A DNA stretch of 64,000 bases, taken from positions 56,701 through 120,700 of the forward strand of contig NZ_JACHEQ010000009.1 in assembly GCF_014201515.1 (NCBI RefSeq), in the 5' to 3' direction. The notes beneath the pieces were generated by a model. That model was not told the DNA's origin. It did no database searches and saw only the letters and a list, made by a program, of their open reading frames with translations. Position numbers and translations under genes: made by a program. This DNA is from Anoxybacillus mongoliensis (lineage in GTDB: Bacteria; Bacillota; Bacilli; Bacillales; Anoxybacillaceae). Shown here one piece after another: positions 42,158 through 50,709 of the stretch (its first letter is position 1; the number at the start of each line of letters is the position of its first letter).

Positions 42158-42210
42158 TTTTCCCCATACCCCTTTTAAAAAATCTACCTTCATTTTACTG
42201 TAGTTCACAA

Positions 42211-42250
42211 AAAAAATACATAAAAATTCCCCTACTTATGAGGGGATTTT
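42211..42250 (-). terminator. Terminator of bpsAB
   Basis: ATCCCC (42247-42242) on the minus strand pairs with GGGGAAT (42232-42226) across a TCATAAGTA loop, followed by TTTTTATG. Confidence 0.7.
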
Positions 42251-42738
42251 AATAAACGTAGCGCCTGTTCCTCCACACGAATACGGATCGATAAAAGGTA
42301 CGCGTTCCATACTGTAAATATGAAAGCCGTCCAATATGCTTGAAACATAAGGGGAATAATAATAAATTCAAGGACAACAACAAAATAATTGGGATGTCGA
42401 AACCATCGATACGGCCCTTTCTGTATCCGTTCTGTATTTGGCAATACAATAATTTTCGTATTCCAACACCGTCCTAGTGAAGCGATGATCCAAAAGCGAA
42501 ACAGTTGTAAAATGATAAATATGTTAAACAAAAATGACCATAAAGTCGGTTCGCGTTTCTTCCTCCCTTCCATCAAAAGCGAAACAAAAAATAAACTATG
42601 CATACAAACGATATATTTATAATGATGTTGTCCGAATTCTTTTGCTCCTCTCTTCTTCATCCATCGTTCATTTCTTTTTGCCCAGTACAACTCAACAAAT
42701 CGTTGAACAATTAAAAAGAAAAACACGTTCCATTTCAT
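42232..42738 (-). CDS. bpsB: Isoprenylcysteine carboxyl methyltransferase-family protein (BpsB/YpbQ)
   Basis: The ATG at 42738 overlaps the bpsA stop (ATGA). The 168-residue integral membrane protein has four or five hydrophobic segments and the ICMT motif GPYRWFRHPNY (about 110-120), followed by a Glu near EFIIIP. In B. subtilis BpsB methylates alkylpyrones made by BpsA. Coupling to bpsA supports the same product here. Confidence 0.88.
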   Translation of the reverse strand: MKWNVFFFLIVQRFVELYWAKRNERWMKKRGAKEFGQHHYKYIVCMHSLFFVSLLMEGRKKREPTLWSFLFNIFIILQLFRFWIIASLGRCWNTKIIVLPNTERIQKGPYRWFRHPNYFVVVLEFIIIPLMFQAYWTAFIFTVWNAYLLSIRIRVEEQALRLLKSPHK

Positions 42739-43799
42739 GATTTTTCTCCCCATTTTAACAATAGAAGCTCACAGCTAAATCCAGGCCCCATCGCCATCAT
42801 TAAGCCATGTTGTTGAGTGATAGATTGTTGTAAAAAACGTCGTAAAACAGCAAGCACAGTTACTGAAGACATGTTTCCGTACTCTCGTAAAACATGAATT
42901 GCGTGAGTTAACGTATTTTCATCTATATGTAAACCATCTTGATAGGCATCAAGCACTTTTTTACCACCTGGATGTACAACAAAATGTTCAATTTGCGAAA
43001 CATCAAGCCCGTTTTTCCGTAAAAAAAATTCCGTGATTTCACCGATCGACTGACGAATAATAGTCGGAATATGCCTAGAGAACACAACGTAAAACCCTTT
43101 ATCTCTTATATCCCACCCCATGATATCTTCCATGTTACGCATAAATATCGATTGCATATCGACCACTTGCGGAGCTATACTTTGCAACTGCACATCATCT
43201 CCTACAATACACACACAACCTACTCCATCAGCAAATAGTGATGTACCAATAAAATTGCTTTTTGACACATCCTCAAGTTGAAAAGTGAGACTGCAAAATT
43301 CTACCGCAAGGACAAGTACTTTCGCTTTTGGATATGCTCGACAGTAATCTACCGCGCGAGCAATGCCGGCTGCTCCCCCTGCACATCCGAGCCCCCATAT
43401 AGGGATGCGTTTCGTATGTATCGAAAAAGGAAGTTCGTTCATTATTCTCGCCTCAATGCTCGGTGTAGCAATCCCAGTCGTTGAAATATAAAAGATGGCT
43501 TCAATGTCTTCAAAATATATATTGGCGCTCTGCAAACAACGTTCGATTGCCTCTTTCCCATATCGAACGGCATGTTCAATATACAGCCCGTTTTTTTCAG
43601 CAAATGAATGCTCTGTCATATACCAATCTAGTGGTTGTACAAACGTTCTTGACTGAATATGGTCGTGTTCAAAAATGCATAATAGACGGTCAATATGTTC
43701 GTAACGATGTTGAAACATACGCTTTATGGCATTCATCACTTCTTTTTGCGAAACGCGATAAGGAAGTTCAGCTAATTCCACTGCAACGATGCTCGGCAT
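42735..43799 (-). CDS. bpsA: Type III polyketide synthase (alkylpyrone synthase, BpsA)
   Basis: ATG at 43799 follows AAAGGAGGGAAATGT. The 354-residue enzyme has the chalcone-synthase fold with catalytic Cys in GLGCAGGAAG (about 140), His in FVVHPGGKKV (about 285) and Asn in GNMSSVT (about 318). It condenses fatty acyl and malonyl-CoA units into alkylpyrones, which BpsB may methylate. The gene pair probably modifies membrane lipids. A 260-base divergent region precedes it. Confidence 0.9.
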   Translation of the reverse strand: MPSIVAVELAELPYRVSQKEVMNAIKRMFQHRYEHIDRLLCIFEHDHIQSRTFVQPLDWYMTEHSFAEKNGLYIEHAVRYGKEAIERCLQSANIYFEDIEAIFYISTTGIATPSIEARIMNELPFSIHTKRIPIWGLGCAGGAAGIARAVDYCRAYPKAKVLVLAVEFCSLTFQLEDVSKSNFIGTSLFADGVGCVCIVGDDVQLQSIAPQVVDMQSIFMRNMEDIMGWDIRDKGFYVVFSRHIPTIIRQSIGEITEFFLRKNGLDVSQIEHFVVHPGGKKVLDAYQDGLHIDENTLTHAIHVLREYGNMSSVTVLAVLRRFLQQSITQQHGLMMAMGPGFSCELLLLKWGEKS

Positions 43800-43859
43800 A
43801 CATTTCCCTCCTTTCATTATTGATAATATTTTTCTGATAAAGAAATTTTATACATATTA

Positions 43860-43900
43860 AGTAAAAAAGCTTTCCTCACGTGAATTAGGAGGAAAGCTTT
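43860..43900 (-). terminator. Strong orphan terminator upstream of bpsA
   Basis: AAAGCTTTCCTC (43866-43877) pairs with GAGGAAAGCTTT (43889-43900), a 12-bp perfect stem, with TTTTTTAC on the minus strand. No convincing gene precedes it on that strand, so a small RNA could end here. Confidence 0.65.
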
Positions 43901-43919
43901 CGACGTTTTGAAAGGAGGT

Positions 43920-44036
43920 ATGTTGTTGTGCACTTTCATTATAACGCAATTTATTGTTTCGTCACTATGTTTTTTGTTTTTTCTTTGTCTGGATTCGTCG
44001 AAAAGTGATGTAATTGAAGTGAAAAATTTGTTATGA
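43920..44036 (+). other. Possible small hydrophobic ORF upstream of the CheX-like gene
   Basis: A strong GAAAGGAGG (43910-43918) precedes two overlapping frames. One is ATG/TTG 43920-43928 for a 36-38-residue hydrophobic peptide ending at 44036. The other is GTG 43928, perfectly spaced, for a 26-residue peptide ending at 44008. Both are single-helix candidates. It lies about 25 to 50 bases before the next gene. Which frame is used, if either, is unclear. Confidence 0.35.
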
Positions 44037-44060
44037 TGAAGAAAAAAAGGGGGTCGTTTT

Positions 44061-44516
44061 ATGGCTTTAGGTGAAAAAATTACAACGATTTTAAATGGAA
44101 CGATCGAGTCGATTCGTTCTGTCATCCCACTAACGATGACAATTGACAAACCTTCATTATTTACACAACCTTTCACCCAAACGTCCATTAGTGTATTGAT
44201 TGGAATGACCGGAGACTTACGCGGACGTCTTATGATTGAAGGGCATGAAACGATGTTTGGAAGTATCGGAGAAACGATGTTCGGTATGCCTTTAGAGGGC
44301 GAAATGCTCGAATCGTTTACTGGTGAACTTGGTAATATGATTGCAGGAAACTTAGCGACGATCGTATCTCAAAACGGAATTACAATCGATATTACTCCTC
44401 CTACTGTTCTCGTTGGTCAAACAAAAATTTATGGTTTTGATAAAGCATTTCGTGTGCCCATTCACTTTGAAAGCAAGGGGGAATTACAGCTTATTCTAAC
44501 AATTGATAACGAATGA
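44061..44516 (+). CDS. CheX-like phosphatase domain protein
   Basis: The 151-residue protein starts MALGEKITTILNGTIES behind AAAGGGGGTCGTTTT. It has the CheC/CheX core with one catalytic motif ELGNMIAGNLAT (Glu and Asn, about residues 90-100), the residues that hydrolyse phospho-Asp. Such proteins dephosphorylate CheY or other response regulators. No che gene is adjacent, although the REC-PP2C protein and HemAT occur 10 kb away. The target is unknown. Confidence 0.85.
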   Translation: MALGEKITTILNGTIESIRSVIPLTMTIDKPSLFTQPFTQTSISVLIGMTGDLRGRLMIEGHETMFGSIGETMFGMPLEGEMLESFTGELGNMIAGNLATIVSQNGITIDITPPTVLVGQTKIYGFDKAFRVPIHFESKGELQLILTIDNE

Positions 44517-44524
44517 GGACGAAG

Positions 44525-44556
44525 AGAAGCTTGCGTTTGTGAGCTTCTTTTTATTT
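44525..44556 (+). terminator. Terminator of the CheX-like gene
   Basis: AGAAGCT (44525-44531) pairs with AGCTTCT (44542-44548), followed by TTTTATTTT. Confidence 0.85.
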
Positions 44557-44611
44557 TCTAACCATCTTTTTCTAAATATTTCACATTTTTTTCACAACCT
44601 CACAAAATTCA

Positions 44612-44627
44612 TGTGACAAAAGTCACA
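44612..44627. promoter_or_regulatory. Fnr-type box of the b(o/a)3 oxidase operon
   Basis: TGTGA-CAAAAG-TCACA is a perfect TGTGAN6TCACA. Its centre (44619.5) is 41.5 bases before a start site near 44661, predicted from a TATGAT -10 box at 44649-44654. That is the class II activator position. Confidence 0.75.
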
Positions 44628-44648
44628 GCTACTCCTTATTTTTACGGT

Positions 44649-44654
44649 TATGAT
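44649..44654 (+). promoter_or_regulatory. -10 box of the oxidase operon promoter
   Basis: TATGAT with 6 bases to the proposed start. No good -35 hexamer is visible, which fits an activator-dependent promoter. Confidence 0.5.
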
Positions 44655-44674
44655 GATGGTAAAGTAACGAATGA

Positions 44675-44720
44675 ACAATTTGTGAAATGTACTAGGAAAA
44701 CGTTTCATTTCGCAAATTGT
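44675..44720 (+). promoter_or_regulatory. Long inverted repeat in the oxidase leader
   Basis: ACAATTTGTGAAATG (44675-44689) and CATTTCGCAAATTGT (44706-44720) pair in 14 of 15 positions around a 16-base loop, about 15 bases after the proposed transcription start. It could be a regulator site or an mRNA hairpin. Confidence 0.65.
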
Positions 44721-44781
44721 TTTGTATGATGTAAGTGTATACATTTCTAATTAAGGTTTATTAAGGAAAGGAGGAGCGCAA

Positions 44782-44931
44782 ATGAAAACTCAATTAAACA
44801 CAAACACACCAAAAACAAAAGTAGAGAAAGAACCTGCATTAAAAGGAACGCTCGCTTCTGTTTTGTTTTTGGGATTTTTCCTCATTTTCACGTGGGTAAG
44901 CGTATATTTCTTGTTTTTGAATCGTTTATAG
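44782..44931 (+). CDS. Cytochrome c oxidase subunit 2A (b(o/a)3 type)
   Basis: The 49-residue protein starts after AAAGGAGGAGCGCAA. It is a charged N-terminus (1-21) followed by one hydrophobic helix (TLASVLFLGFFLIFTWVSVY). This matches the separate subunit IIA of ba3-type oxidases, where a lone helix replaces the second helix of subunit II. It lies 21 bases before subunit II in the same operon. The gene is easily missed because of its size. Confidence 0.85.
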   Translation: MKTQLNTNTPKTKVEKEPALKGTLASVLFLGFFLIFTWVSVYFLFLNRL

Positions 44932-44952
44932 AGAGAAGGGAGACGAGGCGTT

Positions 44953-45426
44953 ATGCACATGCATAAATATGAAAAAATTTGGCTGTTTTTCGGCATCGGT
45001 TCATTATTCGTATTTTTAGCTGTCTTAGGGGTTGGTGCATTCGCACAAGGAACACAGCCACCAAGCTGTTTAACAACGATCGATCCAGAAAAAGTCGATC
45101 AAACACCACCTTTTGATAAACCAGGACTTGTAAAAACGGGAGATAACGAATATCAACTAAATATCGTTGCTTCTGCATTTGCGTATACACCGAATCAAGT
45201 AGAAATCCCAAAAGGAGCAAAAGTAACGATTAACGTAGCAACAAAAGACGTCATTCACGGATTTGAAATGGCGGGAACAAACGTAAATATGATGGTTGAA
45301 CCTGGTTATGTAAGTAGTTACACACAAACATTCGATAAAGTCGGTGAGTATGTCATTTTATGTAACGAATATTGCGGTGCCGGTCACCACTTAATGACGG
45401 CGAAAGTGAAGGTGGTTGAACAATGA
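44953..45426 (+). CDS. cbaB: Cytochrome c oxidase subunit II, b(o/a)3 type
   Basis: The 157-residue protein has a single N-terminal helix (about 9-30), then a cupredoxin CuA domain. CuA ligands are in HGFEMAG (His) and CNEYCGAGHHLM (two Cys, His, Met), near residues 105 and 136-147. It takes electrons from cytochrome c outside the membrane and passes them to subunit I. Its stop overlaps the start of subunit I by 4 bases (ATGA). Confidence 0.92.
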   Translation: MHMHKYEKIWLFFGIGSLFVFLAVLGVGAFAQGTQPPSCLTTIDPEKVDQTPPFDKPGLVKTGDNEYQLNIVASAFAYTPNQVEIPKGAKVTINVATKDVIHGFEMAGTNVNMMVEPGYVSSYTQTFDKVGEYVILCNEYCGAGHHLMTAKVKVVEQ

Positions 45427-47072
45427 TGAACGAAACTTGGAAAGTAGATGCACGTGATGGCAAATTAGCAATGGCCCATATTTATGTCGCTTTCGTTGCA
45501 CTTGCGTTAGGAGGACTTGCCGGTCTATTACAAGTGCTTGTGCGCTCAGGAAAATTTGAATTGCCAGCAGGTATTAGCTATTATACGATTTTAACAACTC
45601 ACGGTGTATTACTCGGACTTGTTTTAACTACATTCTTTATCATTGGTTTCCAATTTGCAGCTGTCAGTCGTACGGCCGGAACGCTTTCTGATCGCGTACG
45701 ATTTTGGGGATGGGTCGGTTTTTGGCTCATGACAATCGGCACAGCAATTACTGCCTTTTACATTTTAATTGGTGAAGCTTCTGTTCTATATACATTTTAT
45801 GCACCACTACAAGCTCATGCAGGTTTTTATATTGGACTAACACTTGTTGTTGTCGGGAGCTGGGTAAGCGGATTTGCGATGTTTGCTCACTATGCGAAAT
45901 GGAAAAAAGCTCATCCTGGTCAAGTAAGTCCGTTACTTACGTTCATGTCTGTTGTTAACATGGTGTTATGGCTCGTTTGCTCGCTTGGTGTAGCTGCAAC
46001 TGTATTATTCCAACTTATTCCTTGGTCATTAGGTTACGTTGATCGTATTAACGTACTTGTAAGCCGAACATTATTCTGGTATTTCGGTCACCCGCTCGTA
46101 TATTTCTGGTTATTACCGGCATATATGATCTGGTATGCAATTATTCCGAAAATTATTGGCGGAAAAATGTTTTCTGATTCCCTTGCACGCATGTCGTTCA
46201 TTTTATTCTTAATTTTCTCAATTCCTGTCGGTTTCCACCATCAACTTGTGGAACCTGGAATTGATCCAGCTTGGAAGTACTTACAAGTTGTCTTAACGTT
46301 TATGGTTGTTATTCCATCACTAATGACAGCGTTCTCGATGTTTGCAACGTTCGAGATGTACGGTCGTTCTAAAGGAGCAACAGGATTATTCGGATGGTTA
46401 CGTAAACTCCCTTGGGGTGATGCTCGTTTCTTTGCACCGTTTATCGGTATGTTGTTCTTTATCCCTGCTGGTGCCGGTGGTCTTGTCAACGCATCACACC
46501 AATTAAACCAAGTTGTTCATAATACGATTTGGGTAACGGGTCACTTCCATTTAACATTAGCAACAACTGTTGTATTAACATTCTTTGGCGCAGCTTATTG
46601 GCTCATCCCACATTTAACGGGACGTGTGATGACAAAGGCGATGAACCGTTTAGCAATTATTCAAACGATCGTTTGGTCGATTGGTATGATTTTTATGTCT
46701 AGCGCAATGCACTTTGCTGGGTTGCTCGGCGCTCCACGTCGTTCAGCGTTTTCAACATACGGAGATGCACCACAAGCGCTAGAGTGGATTCCTTATCAAA
46801 TCGCTCAAGCAGTTGGGGGAACAATTTTGTTCATCGGTATTATTCTTGTACTCATTATCGTTACAAACTTAGCATTTTTCGCTCCAAAAGGTGAGACAGA
46901 GTTCCCTGTCGCAGAAGTTGCTGAACAGGCTGAGCGTACGCCGCTCGTATTTGAAAACTGGAAATTATGGATCGGTATTGCTGTTGTACTCATTTTGATC
47001 GCATATACTGTTCCATTTATCGATATGATCCAAAATGCACCTCCTGGCTCAAAAGGATTTAAACTTTGGTAA
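45423..47072 (+). CDS. cbaA: Cytochrome c oxidase subunit I, b(o/a)3 type
   Basis: The 549-residue heme-copper oxidase subunit has about thirteen hydrophobic segments. Heme and CuB ligands are visible as His in LTTHGVLLG (about residue 60), WYFGHPLVYFWLLPAYMIWY (CuB His and crosslinked Tyr region), FHHQ and GHFHLTLAT. It lacks the D-channel residues of A-type enzymes, as expected of the ba3 class. It reduces oxygen at high affinity and pumps protons. ATGA overlap with subunit II indicates a coupled pair. Confidence 0.94.
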   Translation: MMNETWKVDARDGKLAMAHIYVAFVALALGGLAGLLQVLVRSGKFELPAGISYYTILTTHGVLLGLVLTTFFIIGFQFAAVSRTAGTLSDRVRFWGWVGFWLMTIGTAITAFYILIGEASVLYTFYAPLQAHAGFYIGLTLVVVGSWVSGFAMFAHYAKWKKAHPGQVSPLLTFMSVVNMVLWLVCSLGVAATVLFQLIPWSLGYVDRINVLVSRTLFWYFGHPLVYFWLLPAYMIWYAIIPKIIGGKMFSDSLARMSFILFLIFSIPVGFHHQLVEPGIDPAWKYLQVVLTFMVVIPSLMTAFSMFATFEMYGRSKGATGLFGWLRKLPWGDARFFAPFIGMLFFIPAGAGGLVNASHQLNQVVHNTIWVTGHFHLTLATTVVLTFFGAAYWLIPHLTGRVMTKAMNRLAIIQTIVWSIGMIFMSSAMHFAGLLGAPRRSAFSTYGDAPQALEWIPYQIAQAVGGTILFIGIILVLIIVTNLAFFAPKGETEFPVAEVAEQAERTPLVFENWKLWIGIAVVLILIAYTVPFIDMIQNAPPGSKGFKLW

Positions 47073-47100
47073 AAAACCGGGCAAATGCCCGGTTTTTTTA
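47073..47100. terminator. Bidirectional terminator between oxidase operon and M32 gene
   Basis: AAAACCGGGC (47073-47082) pairs with GCCCGGTTTT (47087-47096), with flanking A and T runs. Confidence 0.92.
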
Positions 47101-48612
47101 TAGTCGATAAATATGTTTATATTTTTCTTCCAAATAGCAAATCAAGTAAGCTGGATTTAACCCTTCTCCAGTTACTTCATGTAAAATGTCAAGCGGTTTT
47201 TTCGTTTTCCCAAATTGGTGAATATGCGTTGTCAGCCATTCACGAATACGCACGAACTCTCCGTTTTCGATCAACTCACCAAAGTTTGTAAACTCTTTCT
47301 CCATCGCGTGTTTAAACTGTGCTGCATACATATATCCAAGGGCATACGATGGAAAATAGCCAAAACTTCCCCCGGCCCAATGTACATCTTGAAGAATTCC
47401 TTCTGCATCACGCTCTGGACGAATGCCTAAATACGCCTCGTATTTTTCATTCCAAATGTGTGGCAAATCTCTCACTTCAACCGCGCCATCAAACAATGCT
47501 TTTTCCATTTCATATCGAATAATAATATGTAATGGATACGTCAATTCATCCGCTTCAATGCGAATAAGAGACGGTTTTGACTCGTTAATTGCACGATAAA
47601 AATCATCCAATGAAACATCAGCAAAATGCGGAGCATATTGTTGCAATAAGCTATAATGTCGCTTCCAAAACGAATAATGACGTGCAATAAAATTTTCATA
47701 AAATAGCGATTGGGATTCATGAATGCCCATTGACGTACCATCGTAAAGCGGTGTACCTGCCCATTCTTTAGATATGTTCTGTTCATAAAGAGCGTGACCA
47801 CATTCGTGAATCGTACCAAATATAGCCGTCCGAAAATCGTTTTCGTCATATTTCGTTGTAATTCGGACATCTCCTTCATTTAACGTTATCGCAAAAGGAT
47901 GTGTGGTTTCATCGAGCCGCCCTGCATCAAAATCGTAACCTAATTCTTTTAAAAGCGCTAAACTAAATGCTCGTTGCTTTTCTTTCGGAAACGGCTGGAA
48001 TAAAAAGCTTGTCTCCGGCTTATGTCGCGACTCGCTAATTTGTTGAACGAGCGGAACAATATGATCGCGTAATTTTGAAAACACGCTGTCTAGCAAATCA
48101 ACAGTCACACCTGGTTCGTACAAATCTAATAACGTATTATATGGGTGTCCATTTGTCCCCCAGTATGTGATAAAACGTTTTGTAAAATCGACAAGCTGCT
48201 CTAAGTACGGTTCAAAAAGGGAAAAGTCAGATTTCGCTTTCGCTTCTTCCCATACACTTTCCGCTTTGGACTGTAAAATAACATATTGTTTATACTCATC
48301 AGCAGGAATTTTTTTATTTCGTTCGTACTCTTTCTGACATTCTACTAACGTATAACGGGTGACCGGTGACAATTGTTCCTGTACGGACTTCGCTGAAAGT
48401 TCCGCAATATATGCGGCCATTTGCTCTGAGGTCGACATATGGAATACATCTTGTGATAACATTCCGATCACTTCTGAGCGTTGATCAACCCCTTTTTTGG
48501 GAGCACCTGTACGCAAATCCCAATACATAAGCGAAATAGCTTCTTTGTACGCCATCATTTTTTTGACGTACTGCAAAAATTGCTTTTCAACAGCCTGAAT
48601 ATTTTTCTTCAT
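47098..48612 (-). CDS. Carboxypeptidase M32 (Taq carboxypeptidase family)
   Basis: The 504-residue metallopeptidase has the HEXXH zinc motif in GTIHECGHALYEQ (about residue 265), the third ligand Glu in ESQSLFYENFIAR about 30 residues later, and DELTYPLHIIIRYE. The start ATG follows GGAGGGAAGAAG. It removes C-terminal residues from peptides and is typical of thermophilic bacilli. A single-gene unit, convergent with the oxidase operon. Confidence 0.92.
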   Translation of the reverse strand: MKKNIQAVEKQFLQYVKKMMAYKEAISLMYWDLRTGAPKKGVDQRSEVIGMLSQDVFHMSTSEQMAAYIAELSAKSVQEQLSPVTRYTLVECQKEYERNKKIPADEYKQYVILQSKAESVWEEAKAKSDFSLFEPYLEQLVDFTKRFITYWGTNGHPYNTLLDLYEPGVTVDLLDSVFSKLRDHIVPLVQQISESRHKPETSFLFQPFPKEKQRAFSLALLKELGYDFDAGRLDETTHPFAITLNEGDVRITTKYDENDFRTAIFGTIHECGHALYEQNISKEWAGTPLYDGTSMGIHESQSLFYENFIARHYSFWKRHYSLLQQYAPHFADVSLDDFYRAINESKPSLIRIEADELTYPLHIIIRYEMEKALFDGAVEVRDLPHIWNEKYEAYLGIRPERDAEGILQDVHWAGGSFGYFPSYALGYMYAAQFKHAMEKEFTNFGELIENGEFVRIREWLTTHIHQFGKTKKPLDILHEVTGEGLNPAYLICYLEEKYKHIYRL

Positions 48613-48666
48613 CTTCTTCCCTCCATTCCTTTGTATCGTTATTCTACAATATTTACAAATATTCCT

Positions 48667-50595
48667 TTATTTTTGCTGTACATCTGTCGGTAATACACGT
48701 TTAATCGTTTCAATTACTTGCATTGGCTCATCGTCTGTCACAAAAATACATACGATTCCTCGATCGTCTCGTTGACGAATGAGGCGCCCTACCCCCTGTC
48801 GCAATCGTAAAACCATATACGGAACGTCCACTTCCCAAAACGGATTGTCCGTTTGTTTTCGCTTTGCCTGAAAAACGGGATCATTCGGTGGATAAGGGAG
48901 TGCCCAAATGATGACGTTGCTTAGTGACGGACCTGGAATGTCTAATCCTTCCCATAAATGTTGGGCACATAAAACCGTTTCCTCTTCATTTTGAAAACGA
49001 GAAACGAGTTCGCTAATTTCTTGATCCCCTTCAAATAAAAAGGTCAATCCGTCTTCTTGCTGAGCACGGGCTTTAAATTCATTTAATTGTTCACGTGTCG
49101 GGAACAATACAAGTGCACGCCCATTTGTTTCACGTATTTTTTCGATGGCGTACGCATATTTCTCTTCAAATATGCGTTCGTTATTCTCAAATATCGGCAT
49201 ATAAATCGTCATTTGTTCGTCATAATCAAATGGAGAATCAACATGAAATGATAAATATTCGTCGATGCCAAGACTTTTTGCCATATAATCAAATGATTTT
49301 TCATTCGATAATGTGGCAGATGAAAAAATAAATGGAATATGTTTAGAAAACACTTTTTCGCGCAACACTTCTTGTACCGTTCTTGGCATAATGACAAGCG
49401 TGTTTCCATCGAGTGACGACTCAAGCCATGTAATGGCATCACGATTATGAATGAATAAATATAACGAATGATGAATTTGGTCTAAATATTCATCAACAAC
49501 TTTCAATTGATAATGGTCAATCGTATACGTTTCACTCTCAAATACGAGTTCGTCTCCAATTTGTTCTACTTTTGTTCGTAGCGTTTTTGCCAGTTGTAAA
49601 AGGGACGCAGTAAATGTTATTTCTTGACGATTAGATCCCGGTACCGCTTTAGCATGATTCATCAATTCATCAAAAAATCGTGCACTGAGTTCTAATGTAT
49701 CCTCGATTAAATAAGCTAATTGTTCGCGAATATCATTTTCTAATAACCGAGAAAGCAACGTTTCTAATGTCGTTTCTTTCATACGATATGTTAACGCTTT
49801 TTGGGCAGCAAACTCTAATAAATGTCCTTCATCAAAAATGACACAACTCGCTTCTGGTAAAAGTGGTAACTGTCCTTCACGTTTTCGTGCTTCATACGTC
49901 CAAATATGTTCCATATAAAAATCGTGAGAACAAATAATCAAATCCGTTGCTTTGCGATAATAATCGCGCGATAACGTTTGACCACAACGATGACGCTTTT
50001 CACATGATAAACAGTCTTGAAACGGATCCCAAGCAATTTTTGACCATTGCTCGTCGCTTAAATGAGCATAATCTTTTCGATCGCCGTAATGGTAAAACGT
50101 TTGGAGCGGAGCATGATCATGGACAAATGGCGGCAATTCGTCAAAAATTTGCTCGTACAATTCTTCCTCTTCGGTCATTAATATATCGTCCAATTTGTTT
50201 AAACATAAATATTGGTCTGGTGACTTCGCTAAGCGGACATCAATGTTTATGTTTAAAACTCGTGAAATTTTAGCAATATCTCCTTCTTTTTTCACAAGTT
50301 GTTCAATTAGCGTTTCATCTGCGCAAGCAATAATGGCAGGTTTTCCGATATATCGTGCATAACAAATAGCATAAAGTAAATATACAATCGTTTTTCCCGT
50401 TCCTACCCCAGCTTCTGCAAACATCACTTTTTTCTCTTTAAATGCTCGCTCAAGCTGAAATGCCATAAAAATTTGCTCATCACGCAATTCAAACCCTGCT
50501 TCAGGTAAAATATCGTAAAACACGTCCCCAATCCATTCATTTAATTTATCAAAAAAATTTTCATTTTTACTTAATACAAACGGATATTTGCTCAT
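48667..50595 (-). CDS. ypvA: DinG/XPD-type ATP-dependent DNA helicase (YpvA)
   Basis: ATG at 50595 follows GGAGGGGCTAAAAAAT, giving 642 residues. Motif I is EAGVGTGKT (about 60). An iron-sulfur cysteine set (CLSCEKRHRCG with others near 120) and the DEGH box (VIFDEGHLLE) follow, and motif VI is QGVGRLIRQRDD near the C-terminus. Such helicases unwind 5'-3' and remove R-loops or assist repair. B. subtilis ypvA lies by ypsC as here. Confidence 0.9.
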   Translation of the reverse strand: MSKYPFVLSKNENFFDKLNEWIGDVFYDILPEAGFELRDEQIFMAFQLERAFKEKKVMFAEAGVGTGKTIVYLLYAICYARYIGKPAIIACADETLIEQLVKKEGDIAKISRVLNINIDVRLAKSPDQYLCLNKLDDILMTEEEELYEQIFDELPPFVHDHAPLQTFYHYGDRKDYAHLSDEQWSKIAWDPFQDCLSCEKRHRCGQTLSRDYYRKATDLIICSHDFYMEHIWTYEARKREGQLPLLPEASCVIFDEGHLLEFAAQKALTYRMKETTLETLLSRLLENDIREQLAYLIEDTLELSARFFDELMNHAKAVPGSNRQEITFTASLLQLAKTLRTKVEQIGDELVFESETYTIDHYQLKVVDEYLDQIHHSLYLFIHNRDAITWLESSLDGNTLVIMPRTVQEVLREKVFSKHIPFIFSSATLSNEKSFDYMAKSLGIDEYLSFHVDSPFDYDEQMTIYMPIFENNERIFEEKYAYAIEKIRETNGRALVLFPTREQLNEFKARAQQEDGLTFLFEGDQEISELVSRFQNEEETVLCAQHLWEGLDIPGPSLSNVIIWALPYPPNDPVFQAKRKQTDNPFWEVDVPYMVLRLRQGVGRLIRQRDDRGIVCIFVTDDEPMQVIETIKRVLPTDVQQK

Positions 50596-50680
50596 ATTTT
50601 TTAGCCCCTCCATTAATTTTAACGAAGTACACAAACATTAATTATCGACCAAAAAAAGAAAGAAGTCAATGAAGTTGAAA

Positions 50681-50709
50681 AGAAAAAGAAGCTGTCAATG
50701 AGACAGCTT
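50681..50709 (-). terminator. Terminator of ypsC
   Basis: AAGCTGTC (50689-50696) pairs with GACAGCTT (50702-50709), followed by CTTTTTCTTTTC on the minus strand. Confidence 0.82.

Noticed and set aside
43817..44188. 123-codon frame on the minus strand overlapping the start of the CheX-like gene
   Set aside because: It runs through a perfect terminator and opposite a well-supported gene, with no ribosome binding site.
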